Positions 28,154-35,802 of a stretch of DNA of 60,234 bases are shown here, piece after piece. A program made the position numbers and the translations under genes. Source of the DNA: Dactylosporangium sucinum (GTDB taxonomy: Bacteria; Actinomycetota; Actinomycetes; Mycobacteriales; Micromonosporaceae). The stretch's first letter is position 1, and every line of letters begins with the position of its first letter. Where the stretch lies: the NCBI RefSeq assembly GCF_014647515.1, contig NZ_BMPI01000021.1:104074-164307 (forward strand). The letters are read 5' to 3'. Below the pieces are notes generated by a model. It was not told the DNA's origin. It saw nothing but the letters and a program-made list of their open reading frames with translations, and made no database searches.

Positions 28154-29127
28154 CTGCTTCTCCGCGCCACGGCCCGCTGCAGGACGATGAAGACGAACAG
28201 CAGCGCACCGATGACGATCTTGGTCCACCAGGAGCTGAGATTGCCCTGGAACGTGATGATGGTCTGGATGAGGCCGAGCACACCGACGCCGAGGACGGTG
28301 CCGAAGAGGAAGCCGGAGCCGCCGGTGAGGACGGTCCCGCCGATGACGACGGCGGCGATCGCGTCGAGCTCCATGCCCAGGGCGTGCAGGCCGTAGCCGG
28401 AGGACATGTAGAAGCTCAGCAGGACCCCGCCGAGGGCCGAGCACAGGCCGCTGAGGGTGTAGACGGCGATCCGGGTGCGGCCGACGGGCAGGCCCATGAG
28501 CAGCGCCGACTGCTGGTTGCCGCCGAGGGCGTAGACGTTGCGGCCGAACCGGGTGTACGCCAGCACGTAGGCCGCGGCGAGCACCACGACCAGCGCGATG
28601 ACGACGCTGTAGGAGATGTGGAAGCCGCCGAAGCGCAGCTTGTCCTGGGCCATGTGGGTCCAGAACGTTTCGGTGATCGGGATCGAGTCGGTGCTGATCA
28701 CGTAGCACAGGCCGCGGGCCAGGAACATGCCGGCGAGCGTGGCGATGAACGGCTGGATATCGAAGAAGTGGATGACGGCGCCCATGGCCAGGCCGATGAT
28801 CGCGCCGACGGCCAGCACCAGGGGCAGGACGATGCCGGGCGACCAGCCCTTCTCCAGCAGCGACGCGGCGATCATCGTGGTGAGGGCGACGACCGCGCCG
28901 ACCGACAGGTCGATGCCGCCGGTGAGGATCACAAACGTCATGCCGATCGCGACGACGAGCAGGAACGCGTTGTCGATGAAGACGTTCAGCACGACCTGGG
29001 TGTCGTCGAAGCCGTCGTAGGCGACGATGCCGGCGCCGTACATGCCGACGAGCAGCGCGAGGGTGGCGAGCACGGGGATGTGCCGCTGGCGGGGGGTGAC
29101 GAAGCGGCGGATCTCGAGGGTCGTCAT
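28150..29127 (-). CDS. yjfF: Sugar ABC transporter permease, YjfF-like
   Basis: This is a 325-residue inner-membrane permease of the RbsC/AraH class with about nine hydrophobic helices. The EAA-like loop region reads RFGRNVYALGGNQQSALLMGL. The stretch MTFVILTGGIDLSVGAV and the N-terminal half are close to E. coli YjfF, a permease of the galactofuranose importer. The position between transporter and araBDA argues for import of L-arabinose, possibly in furanose form. Overlaps of 4 bases on both sides indicate coupling. Confidence 0.9.
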   Translation of the reverse strand: MTTLEIRRFVTPRQRHIPVLATLALLVGMYGAGIVAYDGFDDTQVVLNVFIDNAFLLVVAIGMTFVILTGGIDLSVGAVVALTTMIAASLLEKGWSPGIVLPLVLAVGAIIGLAMGAVIHFFDIQPFIATLAGMFLARGLCYVISTDSIPITETFWTHMAQDKLRFGGFHISYSVVIALVVVLAAAYVLAYTRFGRNVYALGGNQQSALLMGLPVGRTRIAVYTLSGLCSALGGVLLSFYMSSGYGLHALGMELDAIAAVVIGGTVLTGGSGFLFGTVLGVGVLGLIQTIITFQGNLSSWWTKIVIGALLFVFIVLQRAVARRSR

Positions 29128-30149
29128 ACCGGCACCTCGACCTTTTCGGGAGCGGGAACCGCCGCCGGGGGACGGCGGCGGCGCTGGAACGCGGCCCGGA
29201 ACTTCGGCGACTGCGCGAGGCACAGGGCGATGACGACGATCGCCTTGAACAGCAGCGTGATCTCGGGCGGGACGCCGATCGTGTAGATGGTGATGTCGAG
29301 GGTCTTGATGATGACCGCGCCCAGGACGGTGCCGAGGATGGAGAACCGGCCGCCGGACAGGGACGTGCCGCCGATGACGACGGCCAGGATCGCGTCGAGC
29401 TCGATGAGCAGGCCGGCGTTGTTGCCGTCGGCGCTGGACACGTTGGAGCTGATCATCAGCCCGGCGATGCCGGCGCACAGCCCGGCGAACACGTAGACGG
29501 TGAGGATCAGCCACCGCGAGCGGATGCCGGCCAGGCGGCTGGCCTCGGCGTTGCCGCCGACCGCCTCCAGCAGCATGCCGAGCGCGGAGCGGCGCACGAG
29601 CAGCACCGCGAGCACGACCACCAGCGCGGCGATGAGCACGTTCAGCGGGAGCCCGAGCCAGTAGCCGGCGCCGATCATCTTGTACGGCGAGCTGTTGATC
29701 GTGATGATCTGCCCGTCCGTGATGAGCTGGGCGAGGCCGCGGCCGGCCACCATGAGGATCAGCGTGGCGATGATCGGCTGGATGCCGACGGTCGCGACCA
29801 GGAACCCGTTCCACAGGCCGAGGCCGAGCGACAGCAGCAGCGCCAGGCCGACGGCGAGCAGCACGCCGGTGACGCTGTTCTGGTCGCCGAGGTCGCTGAT
29901 CTGCAGGCAGGCGAGGGCGCCGGCGATGGCGACGACCGCGCCGACCGACAGGTCGATGCCGCCGGTGGCGATGACCAGGGTCATGCCGAGCGCGACGAGG
30001 GCGAGCGGGGCGCTCGCGCGGAGGATGTCGATGAGGCTGCCGTAGAGGTGCCCCCCGCGCAGCTCGACGTTGAAGAAGCTGTGCGAGAACAGCACGTTGA
30101 CGACCAGCAGGATCGCGAGGACCACGAGGGGCCACAGGAAGCGCTTCAC
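29124..30149 (-). CDS. ytfT: Sugar ABC transporter permease, YtfT-like
   Basis: The second permease subunit (341 residues) has about eight to nine membrane helices and the stretch GSLIDILRASAPLALVALG followed by MTLVIATGGIDLSVGAVVAI, matching YtfT. It ends in a charged cytoplasmic tail (RRRRPPAAVPAPEKVEVPV). GTG 30149 has ggaggt 8 bases upstream and overlaps the ATPase gene stop. It pairs with the YjfF-like subunit to form the membrane channel. Confidence 0.9.
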   Translation of the reverse strand: MKRFLWPLVVLAILLVVNVLFSHSFFNVELRGGHLYGSLIDILRASAPLALVALGMTLVIATGGIDLSVGAVVAIAGALACLQISDLGDQNSVTGVLLAVGLALLLSLGLGLWNGFLVATVGIQPIIATLILMVAGRGLAQLITDGQIITINSSPYKMIGAGYWLGLPLNVLIAALVVVLAVLLVRRSALGMLLEAVGGNAEASRLAGIRSRWLILTVYVFAGLCAGIAGLMISSNVSSADGNNAGLLIELDAILAVVIGGTSLSGGRFSILGTVLGAVIIKTLDITIYTIGVPPEITLLFKAIVVIALCLAQSPKFRAAFQRRRRPPAAVPAPEKVEVPV

Positions 30150-31660
30150 GCTCGCCCACCTCCGCTCGCGATCGCCGCCATCAGCCGGTCGGTGTCCACG
30201 TCGTCGGTGTTGGGTAGCTCGGCGACCAGGCGGTGGTCCCGCAGTACCGCGATCTTGTGGCTCAGGCGGAGGACCTCTTCCAGTTCGGCGGAGATGAACA
30301 GCACGGCCATCCCGCCGTCGGACAGTTCGATGACGAGCCGCTGGATCTCGGTCTTGGCGCCGACGTCGATGCCCCGCGTCGGCTCGTCGAGGATGAGCAG
30401 CCGGGGCTCGGTGATGAGCCACCGCGCCAGCAGGACCTTCTGCTGGTTGCCGCCGGAGAGGTTGCGGACCGGCAGCTCCGGGTCGGCCGGGCGGATGTCG
30501 AGCGCCTTGACGTACTTCTGGACGAGCTCGTCCTGCCGGCGCCGCGACAGCGGCCGGGACCAACCACGGGCGGCCTGCAGTGCCAGGACGACGTTCTCCC
30601 GGACCGACAGCTCCTCGACCAGGCCCTCGGTGCGCCGGTTCTCCGAGCAGTACGCGATGTCGTGGTCCATCGCCGTGCGCGGGCCGTGCATCGCCACCGA
30701 CTTGCCGTCGATGCTGACCCGGCCGCTGTCGGACTTGTCGGCGCCGAAGAACAGCCGGGCGATCTCGGTGCGGCCGGAGCCGAGGAGGCCGGCCAGGCCG
30801 ACCACCTCGCCCTTGTGGATCGTGAGGCTGAACGGCTCCACCGCGCCGGTCCGGCCGAGCCCGTCGGCGACCACGATGGGCTCGGCGGTGGACAGGTTGC
30901 GCTTCGGCTGGTCCTCGAGGCGCTCCAGCGCCGCGAGCTCCTTGCCGATCATGAGGCTGACCAGCTCCAGCTGCGGCAGGTCGGCGACGCGGTGCTCGCC
31001 GACCAGCCGCCCGTTGCGCAGGATCGTCATGCGGTCGCACACCTCGTAGATCTGGTCGAGGAAGTGCGACACGAACAGGATCGCGATGCCCTGGTCGCGC
31101 AGCTGCCGCATGACCCGGAACAGCTGGGCGACCTCACCCTTGTCGAGGCTGGAGGTCGGTTCGTCCAGGACGAGGACCTTCGCGTCGACGTCGATGGCCC
31201 GGGCGATCGCGACCATCTGCTGGATCGCGATCGAGTAGGCGGAAAGGGGCGCCGCCACGTCGAGATCGAGCTCCAAGCGGTGGAGCAGGTCGGCGGCGCG
31301 GCGGCGCATCACCCCCCACCGGATGTGCCCGAAGCGGGTCGGCTCGCGGCCGATGAAGATGTTCTCCGCCACCGAGAGGTTGGTGCAGAGGTTCACCTCC
31401 TGGTAGACCGTGCTGATCCCGGCCTGGGTGGCCGCCAACGGCCCGGTGAAGCTCACCGGCCGGCCGTCGAGCACGATCTCGCCCGCGTCCGTGCTGTAGA
31501 CCCCGGTCAGCACCTTGATCAGGGTCGACTTCCCGGCGCCGTTCTCGCCCATGAGGGCGTGGACCTCGCCGGGGTACAGGCGGAAGTCCACGTCCTCCAG
31601 GGCTTTGACGCCCGGAAACTGCTTGCTGATACCGGTCATCGTCAGCATTGCTTCGGTCAT
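30146..31660 (-). CDS. ytfR: Sugar ABC transporter ATP-binding protein, YtfR-like
   Basis: The ATPase (504 residues) contains two tandem nucleotide-binding domains as usual for the RbsA/YtfR class. Domain 1 has GENGAGKSTL, VYQEVNLCTNLSVAENIFIG and LVLDEPTSSLD. Domain 2 has GLLGSGRTE (degenerate Walker A, typical), ENRRTEGLV, NLSGGNQQKVLLARWL and LILDEPTRGIDVG. It drives import through the two permeases. It lies 9 bases after the binding-protein gene. Confidence 0.95.
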   Translation of the reverse strand: MTEAMLTMTGISKQFPGVKALEDVDFRLYPGEVHALMGENGAGKSTLIKVLTGVYSTDAGEIVLDGRPVSFTGPLAATQAGISTVYQEVNLCTNLSVAENIFIGREPTRFGHIRWGVMRRRAADLLHRLELDLDVAAPLSAYSIAIQQMVAIARAIDVDAKVLVLDEPTSSLDKGEVAQLFRVMRQLRDQGIAILFVSHFLDQIYEVCDRMTILRNGRLVGEHRVADLPQLELVSLMIGKELAALERLEDQPKRNLSTAEPIVVADGLGRTGAVEPFSLTIHKGEVVGLAGLLGSGRTEIARLFFGADKSDSGRVSIDGKSVAMHGPRTAMDHDIAYCSENRRTEGLVEELSVRENVVLALQAARGWSRPLSRRRQDELVQKYVKALDIRPADPELPVRNLSGGNQQKVLLARWLITEPRLLILDEPTRGIDVGAKTEIQRLVIELSDGGMAVLFISAELEEVLRLSHKIAVLRDHRLVAELPNTDDVDTDRLMAAIASGGGRA

Positions 31661-31669
31661 GGCGGTGTC

Positions 31670-32659
31670 TCAGTACTTACGGTCCGGGAGGGCGGCCTTG
31701 GCCTGCTCGGGAGTGAACGTGGTCTCCTCGGTCAGCACGCGCTGCTCGACCGTCTCGCCCTTGACGACCTTCTTGGCCAGGTCCATGAGCTGAGGGCCAA
31801 GCAGCGGGGAGCACTCGACGATGAAGTTGATCTTGCCGGCGGCGAGGGCCGTCATGCCGTCCTTGACCGCGTCGACCGTGATGATCTTGATGTCGACGCC
31901 GGGCTTCTTGCCGGCCGCCTCGATCGCCTCGATCGCGCCGAGACCCATGTCGTCGTTGTGCGCGTAGAGCACGTCGATCTTCGGGTTGGCCTTCAGGAAG
32001 GCCTCCATGACCTCCTTGCCCTTGGCCCGGGTGAAGTCACCGGTCTGCGAGGCGATCACCTTGAACTTCGGGTCGGCCTTGATGACGTCGCCGAAGCCGG
32101 CCTTGCGGTCGTTGGCGGGCGCCGAGCCGGTGGTGCCCTGCAGCTCGACGATGTTCACCGTGTCGGTCTTGCCCTGGTACTCCTTGACCAGCCACTCGCC
32201 GGCCTTCTTGCCCTCGAGCACGAAGTCGGAGCCGATGAAGGTCTTGTACAGCGAGGTGTCCTTCGAGTCCACCGCGCGGTCGGTCAGGATGACCGGGATC
32301 TTCGCGTCCTTGGCCTCCTTGAGGACGGTGTCCCAGCCCGACTCGACGACCGGCGAGAACGCGATGACGTCGACCTTCTGCGCGATGTAGCTGCGGATGG
32401 CCTTGATCTGGTTCTCCTGCTTCTGCTGCGCGTCGGAGAACTTCAGGTCGATGCCGGCGGCCGCCGCGGCCTCCTGGATCGACTTGGTGTTCGCCGTGCG
32501 CCACCCGCTCTCCGCGCCGACCTGGGCGAAGCCCATCGTGATCTTGCCGTCGTCCGCGTTCCCGCCGTTGCTGCCGGCCTCGTTCTCGCCACCACAGGCG
32601 CCCATGGCGCCCAGGACGAGCAGGCCGCTGAGCACGGCCGCGGACCATCTCTTCAACAC
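31670..32659 (-). CDS. ytfQ: Sugar ABC transporter binding lipoprotein, YtfQ-like
   Basis: This 329-residue type 1 periplasmic-binding-fold protein is tethered by a lipoprotein signal (residues 1-22, lipobox GAMGAC). Sequence features MGFAQVGAESGWR, QQKQENQIKAIRSYIAQ, SGDFTRAKGKEVMEAF and YAHNDDMGLGAI are close to YtfQ, which binds galactofuranose. With araBDA downstream the ligand here is probably L-arabinose or an arabinofuranoside (inference). GTG 32659 has aaggga about 10 bases upstream. A LacI-type operator lies 69-82 bases upstream. It is the first gene of the operon and divergent from lacI. Confidence 0.92.
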   Translation of the reverse strand: MLKRWSAAVLSGLLVLGAMGACGGENEAGSNGGNADDGKITMGFAQVGAESGWRTANTKSIQEAAAAAGIDLKFSDAQQKQENQIKAIRSYIAQKVDVIAFSPVVESGWDTVLKEAKDAKIPVILTDRAVDSKDTSLYKTFIGSDFVLEGKKAGEWLVKEYQGKTDTVNIVELQGTTGSAPANDRKAGFGDVIKADPKFKVIASQTGDFTRAKGKEVMEAFLKANPKIDVLYAHNDDMGLGAIEAIEAAGKKPGVDIKIITVDAVKDGMTALAAGKINFIVECSPLLGPQLMDLAKKVVKGETVEQRVLTEETTFTPEQAKAALPDRKY

Positions 32660-32727
32660 TTGGGTGATGTCCCTTCGGAATGTGGGGGTGTCGTGCAGGG
32701 GCGTGCGGTGGTGCTGCGGTGGTTCTT

Positions 32728-32741
32728 GGTGAACGTTCACA
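32728..32741. promoter_or_regulatory. LacI-type operator before the arabinose operon
   Basis: ggtgaacgttcaca contains the perfect 12-base palindrome gtgaacgttcac (32729-32740) and fits the LacI-family pattern TGnnAnCGnTnnCA except for its first base. It lies between the divergent ytfQ-like and lacI genes and is the best candidate for the site controlling the transporter-araBDA transcript. Confidence 0.7.
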
Positions 32742-32837
32742 ATCAAGGGCAGATCACCGCACCGCCGGGGTGTGCGGTGTGGTGTTCAGCCGCGTAGGCC
32801 CGTCGTTACATTGGCCATCGCGCTTGTATTTCGAGAG

Positions 32838-32851
32838 TGTTAGCGTTCTCA
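32838..32851. promoter_or_regulatory. LacI-type operator before lacI-1
   Basis: tgttagcgttctca matches TGnnAnCGnTnnCA at every fixed position. It lies 52-65 bases upstream of the GTG of the first LacI gene, compatible with autoregulation. Its left half TGTTAGCG recurs at 35317 before the second LacI gene. Confidence 0.65.
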
Positions 32852-32902
32852 TGCCGGGCGTCAAGTCCCGGCGGTCGGATAGTTGCCGGAAGGAGACACT
32901 CG

Positions 32903-33997
32903 GTGGCTGCATCGGTCGTTGGGCCGGACCGCGATCGGCGGGGACCGGTGGCGCACGGCGGCGGGCCCGAGCTCGACGCCGTCCAGCCCCCGCTGCGCAA
33001 GGTCGGCATGCGCGACGTCGCGCGGCTCGCCGGGGTGTCGCACCAGACGGTGTCGCGGGTGCTCAACAACCTGCCGAACGTCAGCCCGGCGACCCGCGGC
33101 CGGGTGCTCGACGCGGTCCGGGTGCTCAACTACCGGCGCAACCTGGCGGCCCGGACCCTGGTGACCGCCCGGTCCCGCACGATCGGCCTGATCGGCTTCG
33201 AGACGACCCTCGCCGGCCCGGCGTCGATGATCTACGGCATCGAGAAGGCCGCCCGCGAGGCCGGCTACTACGTGAGCATCGCGACCGTACGCTCCCTGGA
33301 CCGCCACTCGGTCCTGGACGCGGTCGAGCAGCTGTGCGCGCAGGCCGTGGAGGGGATCATCGCGATCGCTCCGAAGAACTCGGTGGCCGACGCGCTCACG
33401 CAGGTGCCCGCGGGCACCCCGGCGGTGGGCGTCGGCGGGGCCGACGACGGGTCGGTGCCGATGCTGCGGGTGGACAACGTCCGAGGGGCCAGCCTGGCGA
33501 CGCGGCATCTCCTGGAACTGGGCCATGCGACGGTCCACCACGTGCCCGGCCCGGCGGACTGGCCCGAGGCCCGCGACCGCATCGACGGCTGGCGCCAGAC
33601 CCTGCACGCCGCCGGCGCCTCGGTCCCGCGGGTGGAGCCGGGCGACTGGAGCGCACGGTCGGGCTACCTGCGCGGCCAGCGCCTGGCCGTCGACCCGGCG
33701 GTGACGGCGGTGTTCTGCGGCAACGACCACATCGCGCTGGGCGTCCTGCGGGCGTTCCACGAGGCGGGCCGCCGGGTGCCGGGCGAGGTCAGCGTGGTCG
33801 GCTTCGACGACACGCCCGAGTCCGGGTACTTCCTGCCGCCGCTGACCACCGTCCACCAGGACTTCGCGGAGCTGGGGCGGCGCAGCGTGGAGCTGCTGAT
33901 CGGGCAGCTGTCGGGGGCGCCGGCCCCGGCGGGGCCGGTGCACCTGGCGCCCCACCTGGTGGTGCGCGCCTCGGCCCGCTCGTCACGCGCCGCCTGA
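32903..33997 (+). CDS. LacI-family regulator, probable arabinose repressor
   Basis: A 364-residue regulator with an N-terminal LacI helix-turn-helix after a 30-residue extension (MRDVARLAGVSHQTVSRVLN). A type 1 periplasmic-binding-like effector domain follows (TIGLIGFETTLAGPAS, TRHLLELGHATVHHVPGP, AVFCGNDHIALGVLRAF, VVGFDDTPESGYFLPPLTT). It is divergent from the arabinose operon and would repress it until sugar binds. GTG 32903 has ggaagg upstream. Its recognition helix is identical to that of the second LacI protein at 34266-35297. Confidence 0.93.
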   Translation: MAASVVGPDRDRRGPVAHGGGPELDAVQPPLRKVGMRDVARLAGVSHQTVSRVLNNLPNVSPATRGRVLDAVRVLNYRRNLAARTLVTARSRTIGLIGFETTLAGPASMIYGIEKAAREAGYYVSIATVRSLDRHSVLDAVEQLCAQAVEGIIAIAPKNSVADALTQVPAGTPAVGVGGADDGSVPMLRVDNVRGASLATRHLLELGHATVHHVPGPADWPEARDRIDGWRQTLHAAGASVPRVEPGDWSARSGYLRGQRLAVDPAVTAVFCGNDHIALGVLRAFHEAGRRVPGEVSVVGFDDTPESGYFLPPLTTVHQDFAELGRRSVELLIGQLSGAPAPAGPVHLAPHLVVRASARSSRAA

Positions 33998-34015
33998 CCC
34001 GCCACCGCCCGACTT

Positions 34016-34129
34016 TGGTCGATCCCACGATCGTTCAGCGCGCGGATCGCGCGGCCAGATCGACCAGCCGAGTTGACCTTGGTGGATTACCGTCGCCGGG
34101 GCAGCGGCAATCTTCCAAGGTCAACTCGG
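34016..34129. repeat. Two adjacent palindromic elements between convergent lacI genes
   Basis: The first, tggtcgatc (34016-34024) with gatcgacca (34058-34066), encloses a GC-rich inner stem (cgcgcggatcgcgcg). Its arms match the core of the palindrome at 15001-15062. The second, ccgagttgaccttgg (34068-34082) with ccaaggtcaactcgg (34115-34129), is a perfect 15-base pair with a further gatt/aatc stem inside. They stand between the 3' ends of two convergent lacI genes and may terminate both. Confidence 0.7.
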
Positions 34130-34220
34130 GTCGCAAACGGCCGCACCGCCCGGCCTCCGTCGCAAACGGCCGCGCGCCGCCCGGCCTCCGTCGCAAACGG
34201 CCGCGCGCCGCTCGGGCTCC
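34130..34220. repeat. About 30-bp tandem repeat, three copies
   Basis: Units beginning gtcgcaaacggccgc occur at 34130-34158 (29 bases), 34159-34189 and 34190-34220 (31 bases each, ending ggcctcc or gggctcc). They directly follow the palindromic pair. No coding function is apparent. Confidence 0.75.
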
Positions 34221-34265
34221 CGCGCACTCCGTCGGGTGGCCGGCCGCCTCAGGGCGCGGGGCCCC

Positions 34266-35297
34266 CTAGCGGGGCGGGGCGGTGCTGCGGCGCAGGATCA
34301 GGGTCGGGGTCACCCTCGGGTCGGGGTCCGGGCGGTCCGGGCCCTCCCGCAGGTCGGCCTCGATCAGGCGCAGCAGGGCCGCGATGCAGCGGCGGCCCAC
34401 CTCGTCGAAGTCCTGGCGGATCGTGGTCAGCGGTGGCGACAGGAACTCCGCCTCCGGGATGTCGTCGAAGCCGACGATGCTCACGTCGTCCGGGACGCGG
34501 ATGCCGTGCTCGTGGAAGGCGCGCATCATGCCCAGCGCCATCTGGTCGTTGCCGGCGAAGACCGCGGTCACGTCGTCGCGGGCGGCCAGCTCGATGCCCG
34601 CCGAGTAGCCCGAGCGGGCGCTCCAGTCGCCCGTGATGAGCCTCGGGGCGGGCAGGCCGGCCTCCTCCAGGGTGCTGCGCCAGCCCTCGATGCGGCCGTG
34701 GGTCTCCAGCCAGTCGCGCGGGCCGGACAGGTGCCACACCCTGCGGTGGCCCAGCTCCAGCAGGTGGCGGACCGCCAGGCGGGCGCCGGTCACCTGGTCG
34801 ACCGAGATGGCCGGGATCTCGCCGCCCGTGTCGGACTCGACGGCGACCGCGGCCATACCCAGCGGCATGTTGTGCAGCGCCGCCGCGGCCGCGGTCTGCG
34901 GCGCGATGACGACGACGCCGGCGACCGACTGGTCGGCCAGCGCGTTGAGCGCCTCCACCATGCCGGTGTGGTCGATCCGCTCCAGCGTGACGATGCTGAC
35001 GCCGTAGCCGGCGGCGCGGGCCGCGCGCTCGATGCCGAGCAGGGTCGAGGCCGGCCCGTACAGAATCGTGTCGAAGCTGACCACGCCCACCACCCGGGAC
35101 CGGCGGCCGGCCAGGCCACGGGCCATGGCGTTGGGCCGGTAGTTGAGCTGGCGCACCGCCTCCAGCACCCGCTCCCGGGTCGCCGGGCTCACGCTCGGAT
35201 GGTCGTTGAGCACCCTCGACACCGTCTGGTGGGACACGCCCGCCAGCCGCGCGACATCGTTCATCACCGCGGCTCTGTTATGACTGGTCGCGCGCAT
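34266..35297 (-). CDS. LacI-family regulator, second copy
   Basis: This 343-residue LacI protein has the helix-turn-helix MNDVARLAGVSHQTVSRVLN and a sugar-binding-type effector domain (VVGVVSFDTILYGPAS, HRRVWHLSGPRDWLET, AVFAGNDQMALGMMRAF, IVGFDDIPEAEFLSPPLTT). It is a clear paralogue of the first LacI protein and shares its recognition helix, but no transport or sugar gene is adjacent. ATG 35297 has gggagg upstream. A site TGTTAGCGATGCCA lies 20 bases before the start, suggesting autoregulation. Target genes are unknown; crosstalk with the arabinose operon is possible. Confidence 0.92.
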   Translation of the reverse strand: MRATSHNRAAVMNDVARLAGVSHQTVSRVLNDHPSVSPATRERVLEAVRQLNYRPNAMARGLAGRRSRVVGVVSFDTILYGPASTLLGIERAARAAGYGVSIVTLERIDHTGMVEALNALADQSVAGVVVIAPQTAAAAALHNMPLGMAAVAVESDTGGEIPAISVDQVTGARLAVRHLLELGHRRVWHLSGPRDWLETHGRIEGWRSTLEEAGLPAPRLITGDWSARSGYSAGIELAARDDVTAVFAGNDQMALGMMRAFHEHGIRVPDDVSIVGFDDIPEAEFLSPPLTTIRQDFDEVGRRCIAALLRLIEADLREGPDRPDPDPRVTPTLILRRSTAPPR

Positions 35298-35316
35298 CGC
35301 CCTCCCCCGCCGTTGA

Positions 35317-35330
35317 TGTTAGCGATGCCA
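35317..35330. promoter_or_regulatory. LacI-type operator before lacI-2
   Basis: tgttagcgatgcca fits TGnnAnCGnTnnCA at all fixed positions and shares TGTTAGCG with the site before the first lacI gene. It lies between the divergent lacI-2 (minus) and lipoprotein (plus) starts. Confidence 0.65.
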
Positions 35331-35370
35331 CGATATGCCGACCGGCCGGGGTTTGCGTACGGTGACACCT

Positions 35371-35649
35371 GTGCGGGCGAAAACGGCGACCCTCGCGGCG
35401 GCCGCGCTGACCGCGGCGCTGCTCCTTGGTGGCTGCCTCGGGCGCGACGCCGTCTGCCGTGACGGCGAGTATCCGGCCAAGGCGGTCGGCAATCCGACAG
35501 GGCGGGTCTGCGTGCGCGACGGGCAGGACCCGCCGGCCGGCTACGTGCGGTACCCGGACGGCAAGGTCCCGAAGCACGTCGACGACGAGTGGGACGTGTA
35601 CTGGCGCGGCAAGACCGTCGACGAGTCGGGCAACATCGTCTCCGGTTGA
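35371..35649 (+). CDS. SCO0607-type small lipoprotein
   Basis: This is a 92-residue lipoprotein: signal peptide with lipobox LLGGC (Cys near residue 22), then a conserved short domain with VCRDGEYPAKAVGN, GRVCVRDGQDPPAGYVR, PDGKVPKHVDDEWDVYW. This matches the family I remember as SCO0607-type lipoproteins of actinomycetes, of unknown function. Two cysteines after the lipidated one may form a disulfide. The start is GTG 35371; GTG 35362 is also in frame. Confidence 0.82.
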   Translation: MRAKTATLAAAALTAALLLGGCLGRDAVCRDGEYPAKAVGNPTGRVCVRDGQDPPAGYVRYPDGKVPKHVDDEWDVYWRGKTVDESGNIVSG

Positions 35650-35802
35650 CGTGTGTGGTTGACCTCCCGATCGTGGCGCGGGAGGTCCGGCGGCATGCCG
35701 CCGGGAGCCGGGCCTGGGCCTCGGCGCGGTGCGACCCGGGTGACGTGCTGCGCAACGCCGACCAGCTCGGCCGGGCCGTCGAGCGCCACCGGGCGGCGGC
35801 CG

